Shown here one piece after another: positions 8,649 to 17,393 of a stretch of 64,000 bases of DNA. A program made the position numbers and the translations under genes. The notes beneath the pieces were generated by a model that saw nothing but the letters and a program-made list of their open reading frames with translations, had not been told where the DNA came from and did not search any database. The stretch spans positions 62,001 to 126,000 of the forward strand of contig JAGXAR010000001.1 of assembly GCA_018971525.1 (NCBI GenBank). The letters run 5' to 3'. The stretch is from Nitrospirota bacterium (GTDB lineage Bacteria > Nitrospirota > Nitrospiria > Nitrospirales > Nitrospiraceae). The number at the start of each line of letters is the position of its first letter. Positions within the stretch are counted from its first letter, which is position 1.

Positions 8649-8945
8649 CTAGCCAAAGAGCGAGGTCGGTACCTGCGCCTCAATCGATTCCATGAGCGAC
8701 GCCATCCGCCGCTCGACATCCGCTTCACCTTGAGCACGCTTCCGTTCGAGCTCAAACAACTGATGGGCCAAATTGAGGGCGGTCAGCACAGCGAGTTTGG
8801 AGGGTGTCGTCGTATTCATCCCTTCCGCGAGATGGCGCATCTGGCCGTCGACAAAGCTCGCGAGGCGCCGGATATCGCCCTCGTCCGCCTCGCCACGAAT
8901 CGCGTATCGCTGGCCGTAGATTTCCACGTCAATGGTCTTAGTCAA
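8649..8945 (-). CDS. zapA: Cell division protein ZapA
   Basis: ZapA binds FtsZ and bundles its filaments at the division ring. The protein begins TKTIDVEIYGQRYAIRG, the typical ZapA opening, followed by the long dimerisation helix. With a TTG start at 8945 it has 98 residues, the normal size. AAGGAGG lies six bases before this TTG, and no ATG or GTG is available at the right place. The TTG overlaps the end of the upstream coiled-coil gene (its TAA is 8938-8940), so translation is probably coupled. Confidence 0.9.
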   Translation of the reverse strand: MTKTIDVEIYGQRYAIRGEADEGDIRRLASFVDGQMRHLAEGMNTTTPSKLAVLTALNLAHQLFELERKRAQGEADVERRMASLMESIEAQVPTSLFG

Positions 8946-9192
8946 GGGCCACCTCCTTGCGTTCTTCAAAGCACTCCAACAACTCGATGTCGCCGAGGAC
9001 TTTTTCGATACGAGACTTGATATCGACCCGCTCCTGCTCCCACCGTCGATTCGAATCATCCTTCTCCGCAAGTCGTTGTCGAACAACCTTTAATTCTTCT
9101 TCAGCCGCCGCATTCTTTTTCTTCAGCTCTTGAACGAGCTTAACCAGGTCTCTAATACGCTCTTCGAGCGCGTCCAGTCGATCGAGTGCCAT
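8938..9192 (-). CDS. Small coiled-coil protein upstream of zapA (ZapB-like)
   Basis: The 84-residue protein is almost entirely a charged alpha-helical coiled coil (LDALEERIRDLVKLVQELKKK and following), with a strong AAGGAGGGG site before its ATG. Its size, coiled coil and immediate position before zapA, with overlapping stop and start, suggest a division-ring partner resembling ZapB. I infer this from context; short coiled coils are hard to assign by sequence alone. Confidence 0.8.
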   Translation of the reverse strand: MALDRLDALEERIRDLVKLVQELKKKNAAAEEELKVVRQRLAEKDDSNRRWEQERVDIKSRIEKVLGDIELLECFEERKEVALD

Positions 9193-9274
9193 TCTCCCGC
9201 TCCCCTCCTTAAGAAGCCCCTACCGGTTGTGGCGCACTATAGAAACTTGTCTAGACCTTGTCAAGAAATGGCCA

Positions 9275-11530
9275 TCAGGAAGCCTTGCCGAGCCGTACAT
9301 ATTCTCGATAGCTCCGCAGGACGCGCTTCACATACTGCCGCGTCTCCTGATACGGGATCAATTCGACAAACTCATCCTGGCTTCGACCGCGGTGCAGCGC
9401 AATCCAGCTTCCGACAGCCATTGGCCCGGCATTGTAGGAGGCGATGGTATACGCGACATTCCCTGAAAATTGTTCGAGTAACTGTTCGACGTAATGAACG
9501 CCGATCCGAATATTGGTCTCTTGATCGAAAAGGTCATCCCGTCCGACAGCGGGGAACCCGAATCGCTGGGCTACAGTATTTGCGGTTGCCGGCATCACCT
9601 GCATCAGTCCAATCGCACCGACCCGCGACACAGCCCGCCAATCATACTGACTCTCCTCTCGAATGATCGCAGCCACCAGATAGGGATCGACACCTCTCGC
9701 ACCCTGTCCCTTGATCGTGGGAAGGAGACCCGTCGGGTAGGCCACCTTCCACAGCGACGGGTCGACGGCACCGCCGGTTCGCTCCAGTTTATCGCGGAAC
9801 CTGGCCCTCGCGAGTCGAAGCGCATGGTGATAGGCACCCACCTCGTTCAACATCGTCGCAAGCGCCATGAGGACGTCAGGGTCTTGGCTATAGCGATCGG
9901 TCAATCCCGCCAACTCTCGCGCGGCATCCGAGTCCAACCCCAGCGTCTTGAGTTCAAGGGCCCGACGGTACGCCGACTGCTGCTCGATTTCCGCCCTGGC
10001 AGACACCGAGCGTGTGACCTCACCATTCGCGGGCGTGCCACCGTTCAAGGGGACAGTCGCCGAAATCGGTTCGGGTGCGAGGGGTTCCGACAACGGGCTA
10101 TCGATCCGTTCGCGAGCCAACTGGCAATAATAGGTGTAGACGTATCGTTGACAGAGTTGCACAAATACATCACGAGCGTGAGGCTGCTGACTCAATTCGG
10201 CCGCGCGCCCCGTCCAATAAAGCGCCTGTGGCTCAAAATCGCTGTCGTGCTGATCAGCGAGCAGACGCAGCTCGTCACCCGCCTCACGATAGCGCGCCAT
10301 ACGGTAGTACACCCAGCCCACGCGCCATCGTGCCTCAGCTCGCTGAGACGCCGGCTCTCCGACCTTCGCCACCTGCCGGTACCGCACAATCGCGTCGTCA
10401 AACCGTCCCTGATCTTCCAACCAAATCCCGGCGAACAAGGTGACCTGGCCCTTCTGTTCCGCAGAAAGTGCCGACGTCGGCAGCGTACGAGCAAGATCCA
10501 ACAACTTATCCCCCTGTCCTTGTCGAAGATAGACGCGGGCGAGCCAGACCGACGCTTCGCGGGACTCCGTCACTCCCTCTTTCATCAGCGCCCGGAATGT
10601 CTCTCGAGCTGGGTCATACTGTTTCAGCCGTACCTGCGCAATGCCGAGCTTCAGCTTGGCCTCGGCCCGCCGAGGCGACTGTGGATCAGCCGCAAGAAAC
10701 TTTCGAAGCTCCTCGATCGCTTCGGCATGAAAGGCTTGACCAAGATATACCTGGGCTCGGGCAAGCCGCTCGCTCGGCTGAACCACCCAGGGCTCGCCAC
10801 CAAGATTCGAGGCCAGTAACGCCTGCGCTTCTTTCGCTTCCGGGCTATATGCAAACCGAACCCAGAGCTGCTTCAGGGTCTCGCGACCTTCCAGTATGTT
10901 GTCGTCTCGCAATTGGCAGGCGCCTCGCCGAAGGAGCGCCTGGGGAGTCCCGAACTCCTTATCATTCAGCTCCACCGCTTTGGCAAACCACGCCGTCGCT
11001 TCTCGACAACTCGAAGCTTGATACCACGCTTCCCCTGCTCGATACGCAGCCTTGGTCAGCAAATAAGAGTCCGGCACCGTCTGTGGAATGCTTTCGAACA
11101 TGTCCGCCGCCTGTTTGGCGTCGCCGAGGTTCAGCAACGCCTCCCCCTTCCATAACCGAATATAGTCATCCAAACCTGGGAAATCCCGCTGTGCCGCGTG
11201 AAGGAATTGGATCGACACGGCAGGATTCCGTTCAAGGAGCAACACCCCGGACAGCAATCCTGCACGTTTGGCCCAGAGTGTGGCGGGGAATCGCTCCATC
11301 AGCCGTTGCAGCCGATCAAGCTTGAGCAACAAGACTTGCTCTTTATTGAGGGCCTTGCCGAGTCTTTCCTTCGGCTGCGCCGCAGCCGCGAAACAGTCCT
11401 CTGCAGACTCACAGGTCGTGGGATTCGCCGCATCCTCATTGCCCGCCTGCACGCCCAACGCCCAGACAGGAAAGAGGGACTGCACGACAAGCAGTAATGA
11501 CAGGAGGAAACAAGAGTGAGGTGAAATCAT
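9275..11530 (-). CDS. Soluble lytic murein transglycosylase with long helical-repeat N-terminus
   Basis: This enzyme cleaves the glycan strands of peptidoglycan between MurNAc and GlcNAc in the periplasm. A signal peptide (about residues 1-26, ending near VWALG) leads into some 500 residues of TPR-like helical repeats (for example GEALLNLGDAKQAADMFESIP). The C-terminal catalytic domain has the Slt motifs IIREESQYDWRAVS with the catalytic glutamate, GAIGLMQVMP, and YTIASYNAGP. The ATG at 11530 was preferred to an upstream start because GGAG precedes it and the signal peptide begins there. It is the first gene of the minus-strand series leading to zapA and rny. Confidence 0.92.
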   Translation of the reverse strand: MISPHSCFLLSLLLVVQSLFPVWALGVQAGNEDAANPTTCESAEDCFAAAAQPKERLGKALNKEQVLLLKLDRLQRLMERFPATLWAKRAGLLSGVLLLERNPAVSIQFLHAAQRDFPGLDDYIRLWKGEALLNLGDAKQAADMFESIPQTVPDSYLLTKAAYRAGEAWYQASSCREATAWFAKAVELNDKEFGTPQALLRRGACQLRDDNILEGRETLKQLWVRFAYSPEAKEAQALLASNLGGEPWVVQPSERLARAQVYLGQAFHAEAIEELRKFLAADPQSPRRAEAKLKLGIAQVRLKQYDPARETFRALMKEGVTESREASVWLARVYLRQGQGDKLLDLARTLPTSALSAEQKGQVTLFAGIWLEDQGRFDDAIVRYRQVAKVGEPASQRAEARWRVGWVYYRMARYREAGDELRLLADQHDSDFEPQALYWTGRAAELSQQPHARDVFVQLCQRYVYTYYCQLARERIDSPLSEPLAPEPISATVPLNGGTPANGEVTRSVSARAEIEQQSAYRRALELKTLGLDSDAARELAGLTDRYSQDPDVLMALATMLNEVGAYHHALRLARARFRDKLERTGGAVDPSLWKVAYPTGLLPTIKGQGARGVDPYLVAAIIREESQYDWRAVSRVGAIGLMQVMPATANTVAQRFGFPAVGRDDLFDQETNIRIGVHYVEQLLEQFSGNVAYTIASYNAGPMAVGSWIALHRGRSQDEFVELIPYQETRQYVKRVLRSYREYVRLGKAS

Positions 11531-11554
11531 GATCTCCAAGTCTAGTAGCACATT

Positions 11555-11560
11555 ATTATA
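11555..11560 (-). promoter_or_regulatory. Possible -10 box for the transglycosylase gene
   Basis: A perfect TATAAT reads on the minus strand about 25 bases before the chosen start. No good -35 box is seen at 16-18 bases further upstream, so the call is tentative. Confidence 0.35.
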
Positions 11561-11786
11561 CCGCAGGGGTAGGAGATACAGCGCCTAATCACAATTGAAG
11601 CGGGGATGAGGAGTCGAGCCGAAGAGCATGGATGGAAACCCGCGATTCAATCGCCCCTAGTGGAACATTGCAGCAACTCACTACCATTGCCCATTCTACC
11701 CATAGCAGATTCAATCAGAATGAACTGCCGGTGAACGGTAGCTGCTGCCGAAGCCCTGCGCCCTGTGTTACTCTACAACCTCACCA

Positions 11787-12893
11787 GTGAGCGCACGCAT
11801 GCCGACGATTGAACCCTCTCGCCCACAGACGAACTTGCTGAGCTTGGCTGAGCCGCAGATGACCACGCTCGTAAGCGGATTCGGCTGGCCGAGCTACCGG
11901 ACCGGGCAGATTCTGCGGTGGCTCTATCAACGGCGCGCCCACACCATCGCGCAGATGACCGATCTCTCGCTGAAAGATCGAGAGAAGCTGGCCGAGGTCG
12001 CCACGATTCGGCGCACGCAGGGCTGCACGATGCTCGAATCGACCGACGGCACGCGCAAGCTCCTCCTGACATTGGATGACGGACTTCGCATTGAAACGGT
12101 GCTGATTCCTGACGAGGATCGGCTCACGCTCTGCGTCTCGACCCAGGTGGGCTGTATGCTGGACTGCAGCTTCTGCCTGACCGGCACCATGGGGCTGAAA
12201 CGAAACCTCAAGGCGCATGAGATTGTCGATCAGGTGCTCACGGCACAGGACCAGTTGACCGGCACAGTACGCCTGACCAACCTCGTCTTCATGGGCATGG
12301 GAGAGCCCCTTGCCAATATCGACGCGCTCTCCACCGCCATCCACTCTCTCACGAATAAATCCTGGGGATTGGGCTGGTCGCCTCGCCGCATTACGGTGTC
12401 GACTGCGGGGCTCGCCGCTCGGCTGAAAGATGTCGCCGTGCTCGGGGTGAATCTCGCGATTTCGTTGAACGGCACGACGGAGGAACAACGTCAGCGGTTG
12501 ATGCCGGCAGTCAGCCAGATCGCCTCCCTCAAGACGCTCATGGCCGCCTGCCGCCGCTATCCGCTCGCCCCGACCAGACGACTGACGTTTGAATATGTGT
12601 TACTCGCCGGTGTAAACGATCTCGACGAAGACGCCCATCGACTGGTGAAACTGCTCAGAGGCCTCCGTTGCAAGGTGAACCTGATTCCTTTCAACGAGTT
12701 TCCGAGCAGTGCCTTCCGTCGGCCGACCGACCACAGCGTGCTGGCATTCCAGACTATCCTCACGCATGGCGGCATCGACGCCTTCATTCGCAGAAGCCGG
12801 GGACGCGATGTGCTGGGCGCCTGCGGCCAATTGGGCGATCTCTCACCCGAATACGCGGACCGTGCCTTGACACAAATTGAATCCCGTTGCTAG
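11787..12893 (+). CDS. rlmN: 23S rRNA (adenine-2503-C2) methyltransferase RlmN
   Basis: RlmN is a radical SAM enzyme that methylates A2503 of 23S rRNA (and A37 of some tRNAs). The radical SAM cysteines appear as CMLDCSFC near residues 118-125, followed by GTMGLKRNL. FMGMGEPLANID and GLAARL further along are family hallmarks, as is the C-terminal FIRRSRGRDVLGACGQL with the second catalytic cysteine. The longest frame starts at GTG 11787; an ATG at 11799 is equally possible, and neither has a clear binding site. The length of 368 residues is typical. Confidence 0.95.
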   Translation: MSARMPTIEPSRPQTNLLSLAEPQMTTLVSGFGWPSYRTGQILRWLYQRRAHTIAQMTDLSLKDREKLAEVATIRRTQGCTMLESTDGTRKLLLTLDDGLRIETVLIPDEDRLTLCVSTQVGCMLDCSFCLTGTMGLKRNLKAHEIVDQVLTAQDQLTGTVRLTNLVFMGMGEPLANIDALSTAIHSLTNKSWGLGWSPRRITVSTAGLAARLKDVAVLGVNLAISLNGTTEEQRQRLMPAVSQIASLKTLMAACRRYPLAPTRRLTFEYVLLAGVNDLDEDAHRLVKLLRGLRCKVNLIPFNEFPSSAFRRPTDHSVLAFQTILTHGGIDAFIRRSRGRDVLGACGQLGDLSPEYADRALTQIESRC

Positions 12894-12918
12894 CATACAC
12901 CGTGCGTACCGCCCAAAC

Positions 12919-14304
12919 ATGACCTGGCTGTATTCCCGACACATCATGCACATATCCTGGTTGATTGCCGCGAGCAGTCTCTTCTTCGCCCTCACATCGC
13001 CCGCTGCCGCAACGGAACCTCGTGAGTTCCTCCTCTCCAATGGAATGAAAGTCTTGTTAGTCGAAGTTCCCAAGGCTCCGGTTGCCACAGTCCAAGTCTG
13101 GTACAAAGTCGGCTCTCGCAACGAAGTCATGGGCCGTGCGGGCTTATCACATATGCTCGAACATATGATGTTCAAGGGCACAGCAAAATATCCAAAAGGC
13201 ACCTTCTCCCGTCTCATTCGCAAGAACGGCGGGATGGACAACGCCTTCACCAGCCAGGACTTCACCGCCTACTTCGAGAATCTCGCGGCCGACCGCGTCG
13301 AACTGGCCCTGGAGCTCGAGGCCGATCGCATGCAGGGGCTCGTGCTTGAGATGAGTGAGTTGACGACGGAGCGAGAGGTCGTGAAGGAAGAACGACGCCT
13401 TCGCACGGAGGACGACCCACAAGGTGCGCTCGTCGAGGCGCTCTTCGCCCAGGCCTATCTCAGCCATCCCTACCATTGGCCGGTGATCGGCTGGTTCGGC
13501 GACCTGGATGCGATGACCCTCGATGACTTGCAACGGCATTACGACACGTATTACTCGCCCAACAATGCGACCCTCGTCGTGGTGGGAGATATCAAAGCCG
13601 AAAGCCTGCTCCTCACGATCAAACAGCTGTTCGAACCGATTCCGCGAGGACCAGAGCCCAGGCCGATCGCCACCATGGAGTCGGAACAAAAAGGTGAACG
13701 CCGCTTTCTCCTCAAGCGGGATGCCCAAGTCCCTTTCGTCATGATGGGCTATCGCGTGCCGAATTTTACGAGCGAAGACTCGTACGCGCTCGACATTCTG
13801 GACTCGATTCTGTCTCATGGGAAAAGTTCTCGCCTGTACCAGAGCCTCGTGTATGAGCAAAAATCGTCGCTAGCAGTCGGAGCAGAATACAGCTTGCTCC
13901 AGACCGATCCTGGCCTTTTCTACTTCTATGCCCTCGTGAGCCCAGGCCAGAAACCGGAGATGGTTGAGGAAGCCCTTCATCGAGAGATCAAACGCCTACA
14001 GACCGATCCGCCAACAGAGCAAGAACTTCAACGGGCGAAGAACCAGGTCGAAGCCACCCATGTCTTCGAACAGGACTCTAACTTCCGGCATGCCATGCTG
14101 CTCGGGCAGGCTGAATCTGTCGGCGCCGGATGGAGGAAAATCGACCAGTTTGTGGAACGGATCCGGGCGGTCACAGCCAAGGACATCCAACATGTCGCCC
14201 GACAATACTTGACGGAAGACAATCGGACCGTCGGCACATTGATTCCCGTACCTCCCAAACTACCAGAGGCGCCCTCCACCGCCGCGCAACAGGGAAGGCC
14301 CTGA
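12919..14304 (+). CDS. M16 family zinc peptidase, catalytic-type member
   Basis: This is a periplasmic pitrilysin/processing-peptidase-like protein. A signal peptide (ending SPAAA, about residue 32) leads into two M16 halves. The inverted zinc motif HMLEH (HXXEH) is in GLSHMLEHMMFKGTAKYP near residue 78, with the downstream glutamate in the TEREVVKEERR segment, so catalytic residues are present. The start is uncertain: ATG at 12919 gives a good signal sequence, while a TTG upstream would overlap rlmN. The partner gene follows after two bases, and such tandem pairs form heterodimers in characterised systems. Confidence 0.9.
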   Translation: MTWLYSRHIMHISWLIAASSLFFALTSPAAATEPREFLLSNGMKVLLVEVPKAPVATVQVWYKVGSRNEVMGRAGLSHMLEHMMFKGTAKYPKGTFSRLIRKNGGMDNAFTSQDFTAYFENLAADRVELALELEADRMQGLVLEMSELTTEREVVKEERRLRTEDDPQGALVEALFAQAYLSHPYHWPVIGWFGDLDAMTLDDLQRHYDTYYSPNNATLVVVGDIKAESLLLTIKQLFEPIPRGPEPRPIATMESEQKGERRFLLKRDAQVPFVMMGYRVPNFTSEDSYALDILDSILSHGKSSRLYQSLVYEQKSSLAVGAEYSLLQTDPGLFYFYALVSPGQKPEMVEEALHREIKRLQTDPPTEQELQRAKNQVEATHVFEQDSNFRHAMLLGQAESVGAGWRKIDQFVERIRAVTAKDIQHVARQYLTEDNRTVGTLIPVPPKLPEAPSTAAQQGRP

Positions 14305-14306
14305 TC

Positions 14307-15680
14307 ATGTCGACGACGAAACGGAAACTACTGAATATCGCGCCTCGAGGACAAGTAATCCTGACCCTCGCGATTGGATTCTGTGCTTTCCTCTGGCCAT
14401 CCAGTTCCTCTGTGGCAGCAGAGATAGCCCCGACGAAGTTTGTGACCTCGAACGGCATCACTGTGCTCGTCCTTGAGCAACATTTCCTCCCCATCGTTGA
14501 ACTCCACGCGCTGATCAAGACCGGCTCCGCGCAAGATCCTCCCGACAAAGCAGGACTCGCGAACATCGTCGCCAGTCTCCTGGACGAAGGGACGACCACG
14601 CGGACGTCAAAACAGCTGGCAGAGCAAATCGACTTCGTCGGCGGGGCCTTGGAAGCCAAAGCCTCAGAGGATTTCACCACAGCCTCCGCCCGCGTACTCA
14701 AGAAAGACATCGACCTCGGCTTCACCCTGCTTGCGGACATGCTGCAGCACCCTGCATTTCACAAGCAGGAATTCGAACGGATTCGCACCCAACTCCTGGG
14801 CGAGATGGCCAGCGACAACGACGACCCGGGGCACATCGCCATGAAGGCGTTCAATCAGCTCGTCTTCCACGGACACCCTTACCGCTGGCCCGTCAATGGA
14901 ACGGAAGAGACGCTCAATAAGATCACCCTGGCCGACGTGCAGGCCTTCTATGGGAGGGAATATTCCCCCTCCCAAGTCATCCTAACCATCGTCGGTGATG
15001 TCACGCTTGAGCAAGCCACTGCGCTGGTACAAACCCATTTTGGAAACTGGAAAAAGGTGGCGGCGACAGCAAGGAGTACGAAAAAGCCCTCGCCGGTCGA
15101 ACGGAGGACGGTCCAACTCATCGAGAAAGATCTCACCCAATCCACTATTGTACTTGGGCATGGAGGGCTTCCGCGCGCTCACCCGGATTTTTATTCAGTT
15201 ACGGTGATGAATTACATCCTGGGGGCCGGTGGATTTTCCTCCCGCTTGATGGACTCGATTCGTGACAAGCAGGGGTTGGCCTATGGAATCATGAGCCACT
15301 TCGACGCCCGCCTGATGCCCGGTTCATTCTGGGTCAACCTCCAAACTAAGACCGAGACGACGAATCAAGCCATCGCCGGCGTCCTGGCTGAAATCAAATC
15401 CATTCGTGACGCCCCGGTATCCGACCAGGAATTGGCCGAGGCCAAATCATTCTTGATCGGCAGCTTTCCGCTCCGATTCGACTCCACCGCGAAACTCGCG
15501 CAAGTGCTCGCCCAAGTAGAGTTCTATGGCCTGGGATTCGAATATTTTTCGCAATACCAAAAATCGATAGACCGGGTGACGAAGGATGACGTGCAGCGCG
15601 TCGCCAAACAGTACCTGGACCCCCAGCGTTACGCCTTAGTGGTGGTGGGCAACATCGCCAAAGCGAAGGTTAAACACTAG
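14307..15680 (+). CDS. M16 family peptidase-like protein lacking the zinc motif
   Basis: This is the partner of the upstream M16 peptidase and starts two bases after its stop, with GGAAGG before the ATG. A signal peptide ends near VAAEIAP. The domain is M16-like throughout (FVTSNGITVLVLEQH, HPYRWPVNGTEETL, VVGNIA), but the position of HXXEH reads LANIVASLLDEGT, with neither histidine. The second glutamate region is also unlike the active form. It is therefore probably the non-catalytic, substrate-binding subunit, as in other two-gene M16 systems. Confidence 0.9.
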   Translation: MSTTKRKLLNIAPRGQVILTLAIGFCAFLWPSSSSVAAEIAPTKFVTSNGITVLVLEQHFLPIVELHALIKTGSAQDPPDKAGLANIVASLLDEGTTTRTSKQLAEQIDFVGGALEAKASEDFTTASARVLKKDIDLGFTLLADMLQHPAFHKQEFERIRTQLLGEMASDNDDPGHIAMKAFNQLVFHGHPYRWPVNGTEETLNKITLADVQAFYGREYSPSQVILTIVGDVTLEQATALVQTHFGNWKKVAATARSTKKPSPVERRTVQLIEKDLTQSTIVLGHGGLPRAHPDFYSVTVMNYILGAGGFSSRLMDSIRDKQGLAYGIMSHFDARLMPGSFWVNLQTKTETTNQAIAGVLAEIKSIRDAPVSDQELAEAKSFLIGSFPLRFDSTAKLAQVLAQVEFYGLGFEYFSQYQKSIDRVTKDDVQRVAKQYLDPQRYALVVVGNIAKAKVKH

Positions 15681-15713
15681 TCAACAATACGTGGACCCCA
15701 AGGTCAGGCATCC

Positions 15714-16523
15714 ATGGTGACCGAATCCCTCCACGGAAAACTCAGTACACTCCGCCAGGTGATCTCGGATATGCAGTCCGTCCTGGTCGCCTTCTCCGGT
15801 GGGATTGACAGCACCGTCGTCCTGAAAATCGCCCATGAACAGCTCGGTGAACGTGCGCTGGGCGTCACCGCTGTCTCACCGACGTTTCCCACAATCGAAC
15901 TCGACAGCGCGAAGCGGGTGGCCTCAGAGATCGGCGCGCGGCATGAACTAATCCACACCGATCAACTCGAGATCGCAGGCTTCGTGCAGAACGATGCAGC
16001 CCGCTGCTTCCATTGCAAAACCGATCTCTATCAATTGCTGGACGGACTGCGCGAACCACGCGCGTGCCAGTGGATTGTGGACGGGACGAATCTCGACGAT
16101 CTCGGGGACGATCGACCAGGAATCAAAGCTGCCCGCGAGTGGGGAGTTCGAAGCCCGCTGGTCGAGGCCTCCCTCTCGAAGTCCGATGTGCGGGCACTCG
16201 CCCAGACGCTGGGACTCTCAAACTGGGATAAGCCGGCAGCCGCTTGCCTCTCTTCCAGAATTCCTCGCGGCATACCGATCACAATCGAAAGTCTCCGTCG
16301 CGTGGAGCAGGCTGAAGAAATTCTGCAGGCTGAGGGATTTCGCCATGTGCGTGTACGAGAGCATGGAGATCTGGCGCGCATCGAGGTCGGGGCAGAGGAG
16401 TTTTCCAGAATGAATCAGCCGGACCTGCGCGCATCCATCAGCGCCCGTCTCCGCAAGGCCGGCTTCCGCTTCGTCTGTATAGATTTGGAAGGGTACCGAG
16501 CTGGCGGGATCAGCTTAAGTTGA
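15714..16523 (+). CDS. larE: LarE-type ATP-dependent sacrificial sulfur transferase
   Basis: LarE-type enzymes belong to the PP-loop ATP pyrophosphatase family; LarE gives up its own cysteine sulfur to build the nickel-pincer cofactor of lactate racemase. The PP-loop SGGIDST is at residues 28-34. A cysteine in the sequence KPAAACLSSRIPRG (residue 178) matches the position of the sacrificial Cys176 of the Lactiplantibacillus enzyme. CFHCKTDLY near residue 98 is also conserved in the family. No larA, larB or larC is next to it. It ends 18 bases from the convergent atpF. Confidence 0.88.
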   Translation: MVTESLHGKLSTLRQVISDMQSVLVAFSGGIDSTVVLKIAHEQLGERALGVTAVSPTFPTIELDSAKRVASEIGARHELIHTDQLEIAGFVQNDAARCFHCKTDLYQLLDGLREPRACQWIVDGTNLDDLGDDRPGIKAAREWGVRSPLVEASLSKSDVRALAQTLGLSNWDKPAAACLSSRIPRGIPITIESLRRVEQAEEILQAEGFRHVRVREHGDLARIEVGAEEFSRMNQPDLRASISARLRKAGFRFVCIDLEGYRAGGISLS

Positions 16524-16541
16524 TTCCGCCAGACTCAGGAA

Positions 16542-17048
16542 TTATCGCTGGTAAGATTTCGACAGCGCCTCGAGCGCCTCATCTGCGAATTTCCGGTGGT
16601 CCGCGTCAGTCAGACTTCGCTGCACCACCTTCTCCGCTACCATCAATGCCAAGTCCGTCGTTTGGGCGCGAATATCCTGAATCGCCTTGCGACGCTCATG
16701 ATCGATTTCACGCGTCGCATCGCCCTTGATCCGCTCGGCCTCGGTCGTCAACCGCTGTTCATTTTCCTCCATGAGCCGCTGCGCCCGCTCTTTTGCTGCA
16801 ATCAGAATCCCTTCTGCCTCTTTCGCAGCAGTGTTCAACTTGGCCTCGTACTCCTTGAGTTTCCGTTCGGCCTCTGACCGGTGGCGTTCAGCTTGATCGA
16901 GACTGTCCTTGATTTTCTTTTCCCGCTCTTCCAACACACTCAGGATGCCGGGAAAGGCAAACTTGTAGAGCACGAAAAAGAGAATCCCGAACGACAGGAC
17001 TTCCCAAAAGATCAGGGAGGAAAAAAAGTGAGATTCAAACTGCGGCAT
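16542..17048 (-). CDS. atpF: ATP synthase F0 subunit b
   Basis: Subunit b is the peripheral stalk joining F0 to F1. A single membrane segment near residues 12-30 (FWEVLSFGILFFVLYKFAF) is followed by a long charged coiled coil typical of the b dimer (SVLEEREKKIKDSLDQAERHR). At 168 residues the length is right. It is the last gene of atpZ-B-E-F on the minus strand; atpH and the F1 genes do not follow, so F1 must be encoded elsewhere. Confidence 0.93.
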   Translation of the reverse strand: MPQFESHFFSSLIFWEVLSFGILFFVLYKFAFPGILSVLEEREKKIKDSLDQAERHRSEAERKLKEYEAKLNTAAKEAEGILIAAKERAQRLMEENEQRLTTEAERIKGDATREIDHERRKAIQDIRAQTTDLALMVAEKVVQRSLTDADHRKFADEALEALSKSYQR

Positions 17049-17062
17049 AGTTCACATCAGAA

Positions 17063-17122
17063 AGGCTAAGGTTGAGACTGAGGTTGAGATACTTCCCCCG
17101 GCCTTGACCTAGACCTAAGCCT
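17063..17122. repeat. GGCTAAGGTTGAG-type inverted repeat between atpE and atpF
   Basis: Almost the whole 78-base gap between atpE and atpF is an imperfect palindrome: the left arm is made of AGGYTRAGGTTGAG-like units and the right arm of their complements (CTTGACCTAGACCTAAGCCT). The same units occur at 42907-42975 and 63934-63996. In the transcript it would form a hairpin between the two reading frames. Confidence 0.7.
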
Positions 17123-17126
17123 GCTC

Positions 17127-17357
17127 CTATTTGCGGAGGCCCATGATGATGAAGGCAATGACCAGGCCGTACAGCGCGATGGCTTCCACCAGCGCGAACC
17201 CGATCCACATATACTTTCCGACGCGGGCTTCCGCTTCCGGCTGGCGCGCCACTGCTTCAATCATCTTCCCGAAGATGTAGCCGATACCCACACCGGCTCC
17301 GGCAAACCCTGCCGCGGCTAATCCCATGCCCAACAATGCTGCTGCTGCTGAATCCAT
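17127..17357 (-). CDS. atpE: ATP synthase F0 subunit c
   Basis: The 76-residue proteolipid has two membrane helices joined by a polar loop. The first helix is glycine-rich (GMGLAAAGFAGAGVGIGYIFG); the loop carries ARQPEAE, the contact with F1, and the second helix has the proton-carrying glutamate in FALVEAIALYGLV near residue 58. No unusual insertion or loss is seen. It lies between atpB and atpF on the minus strand. Confidence 0.96.
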   Translation of the reverse strand: MDSAAAALLGMGLAAAGFAGAGVGIGYIFGKMIEAVARQPEAEARVGKYMWIGFALVEAIALYGLVIAFIIMGLRK

Positions 17358-17393
17358 TATGTCCTACTCCTCCCTTGTCTGAACTGACACGCG

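Noticed and set aside
9494-10819. 441-codon open frame on the plus strand over the transglycosylase gene
   Set aside because: No domain or signal, and the other strand has clear Slt motifs.
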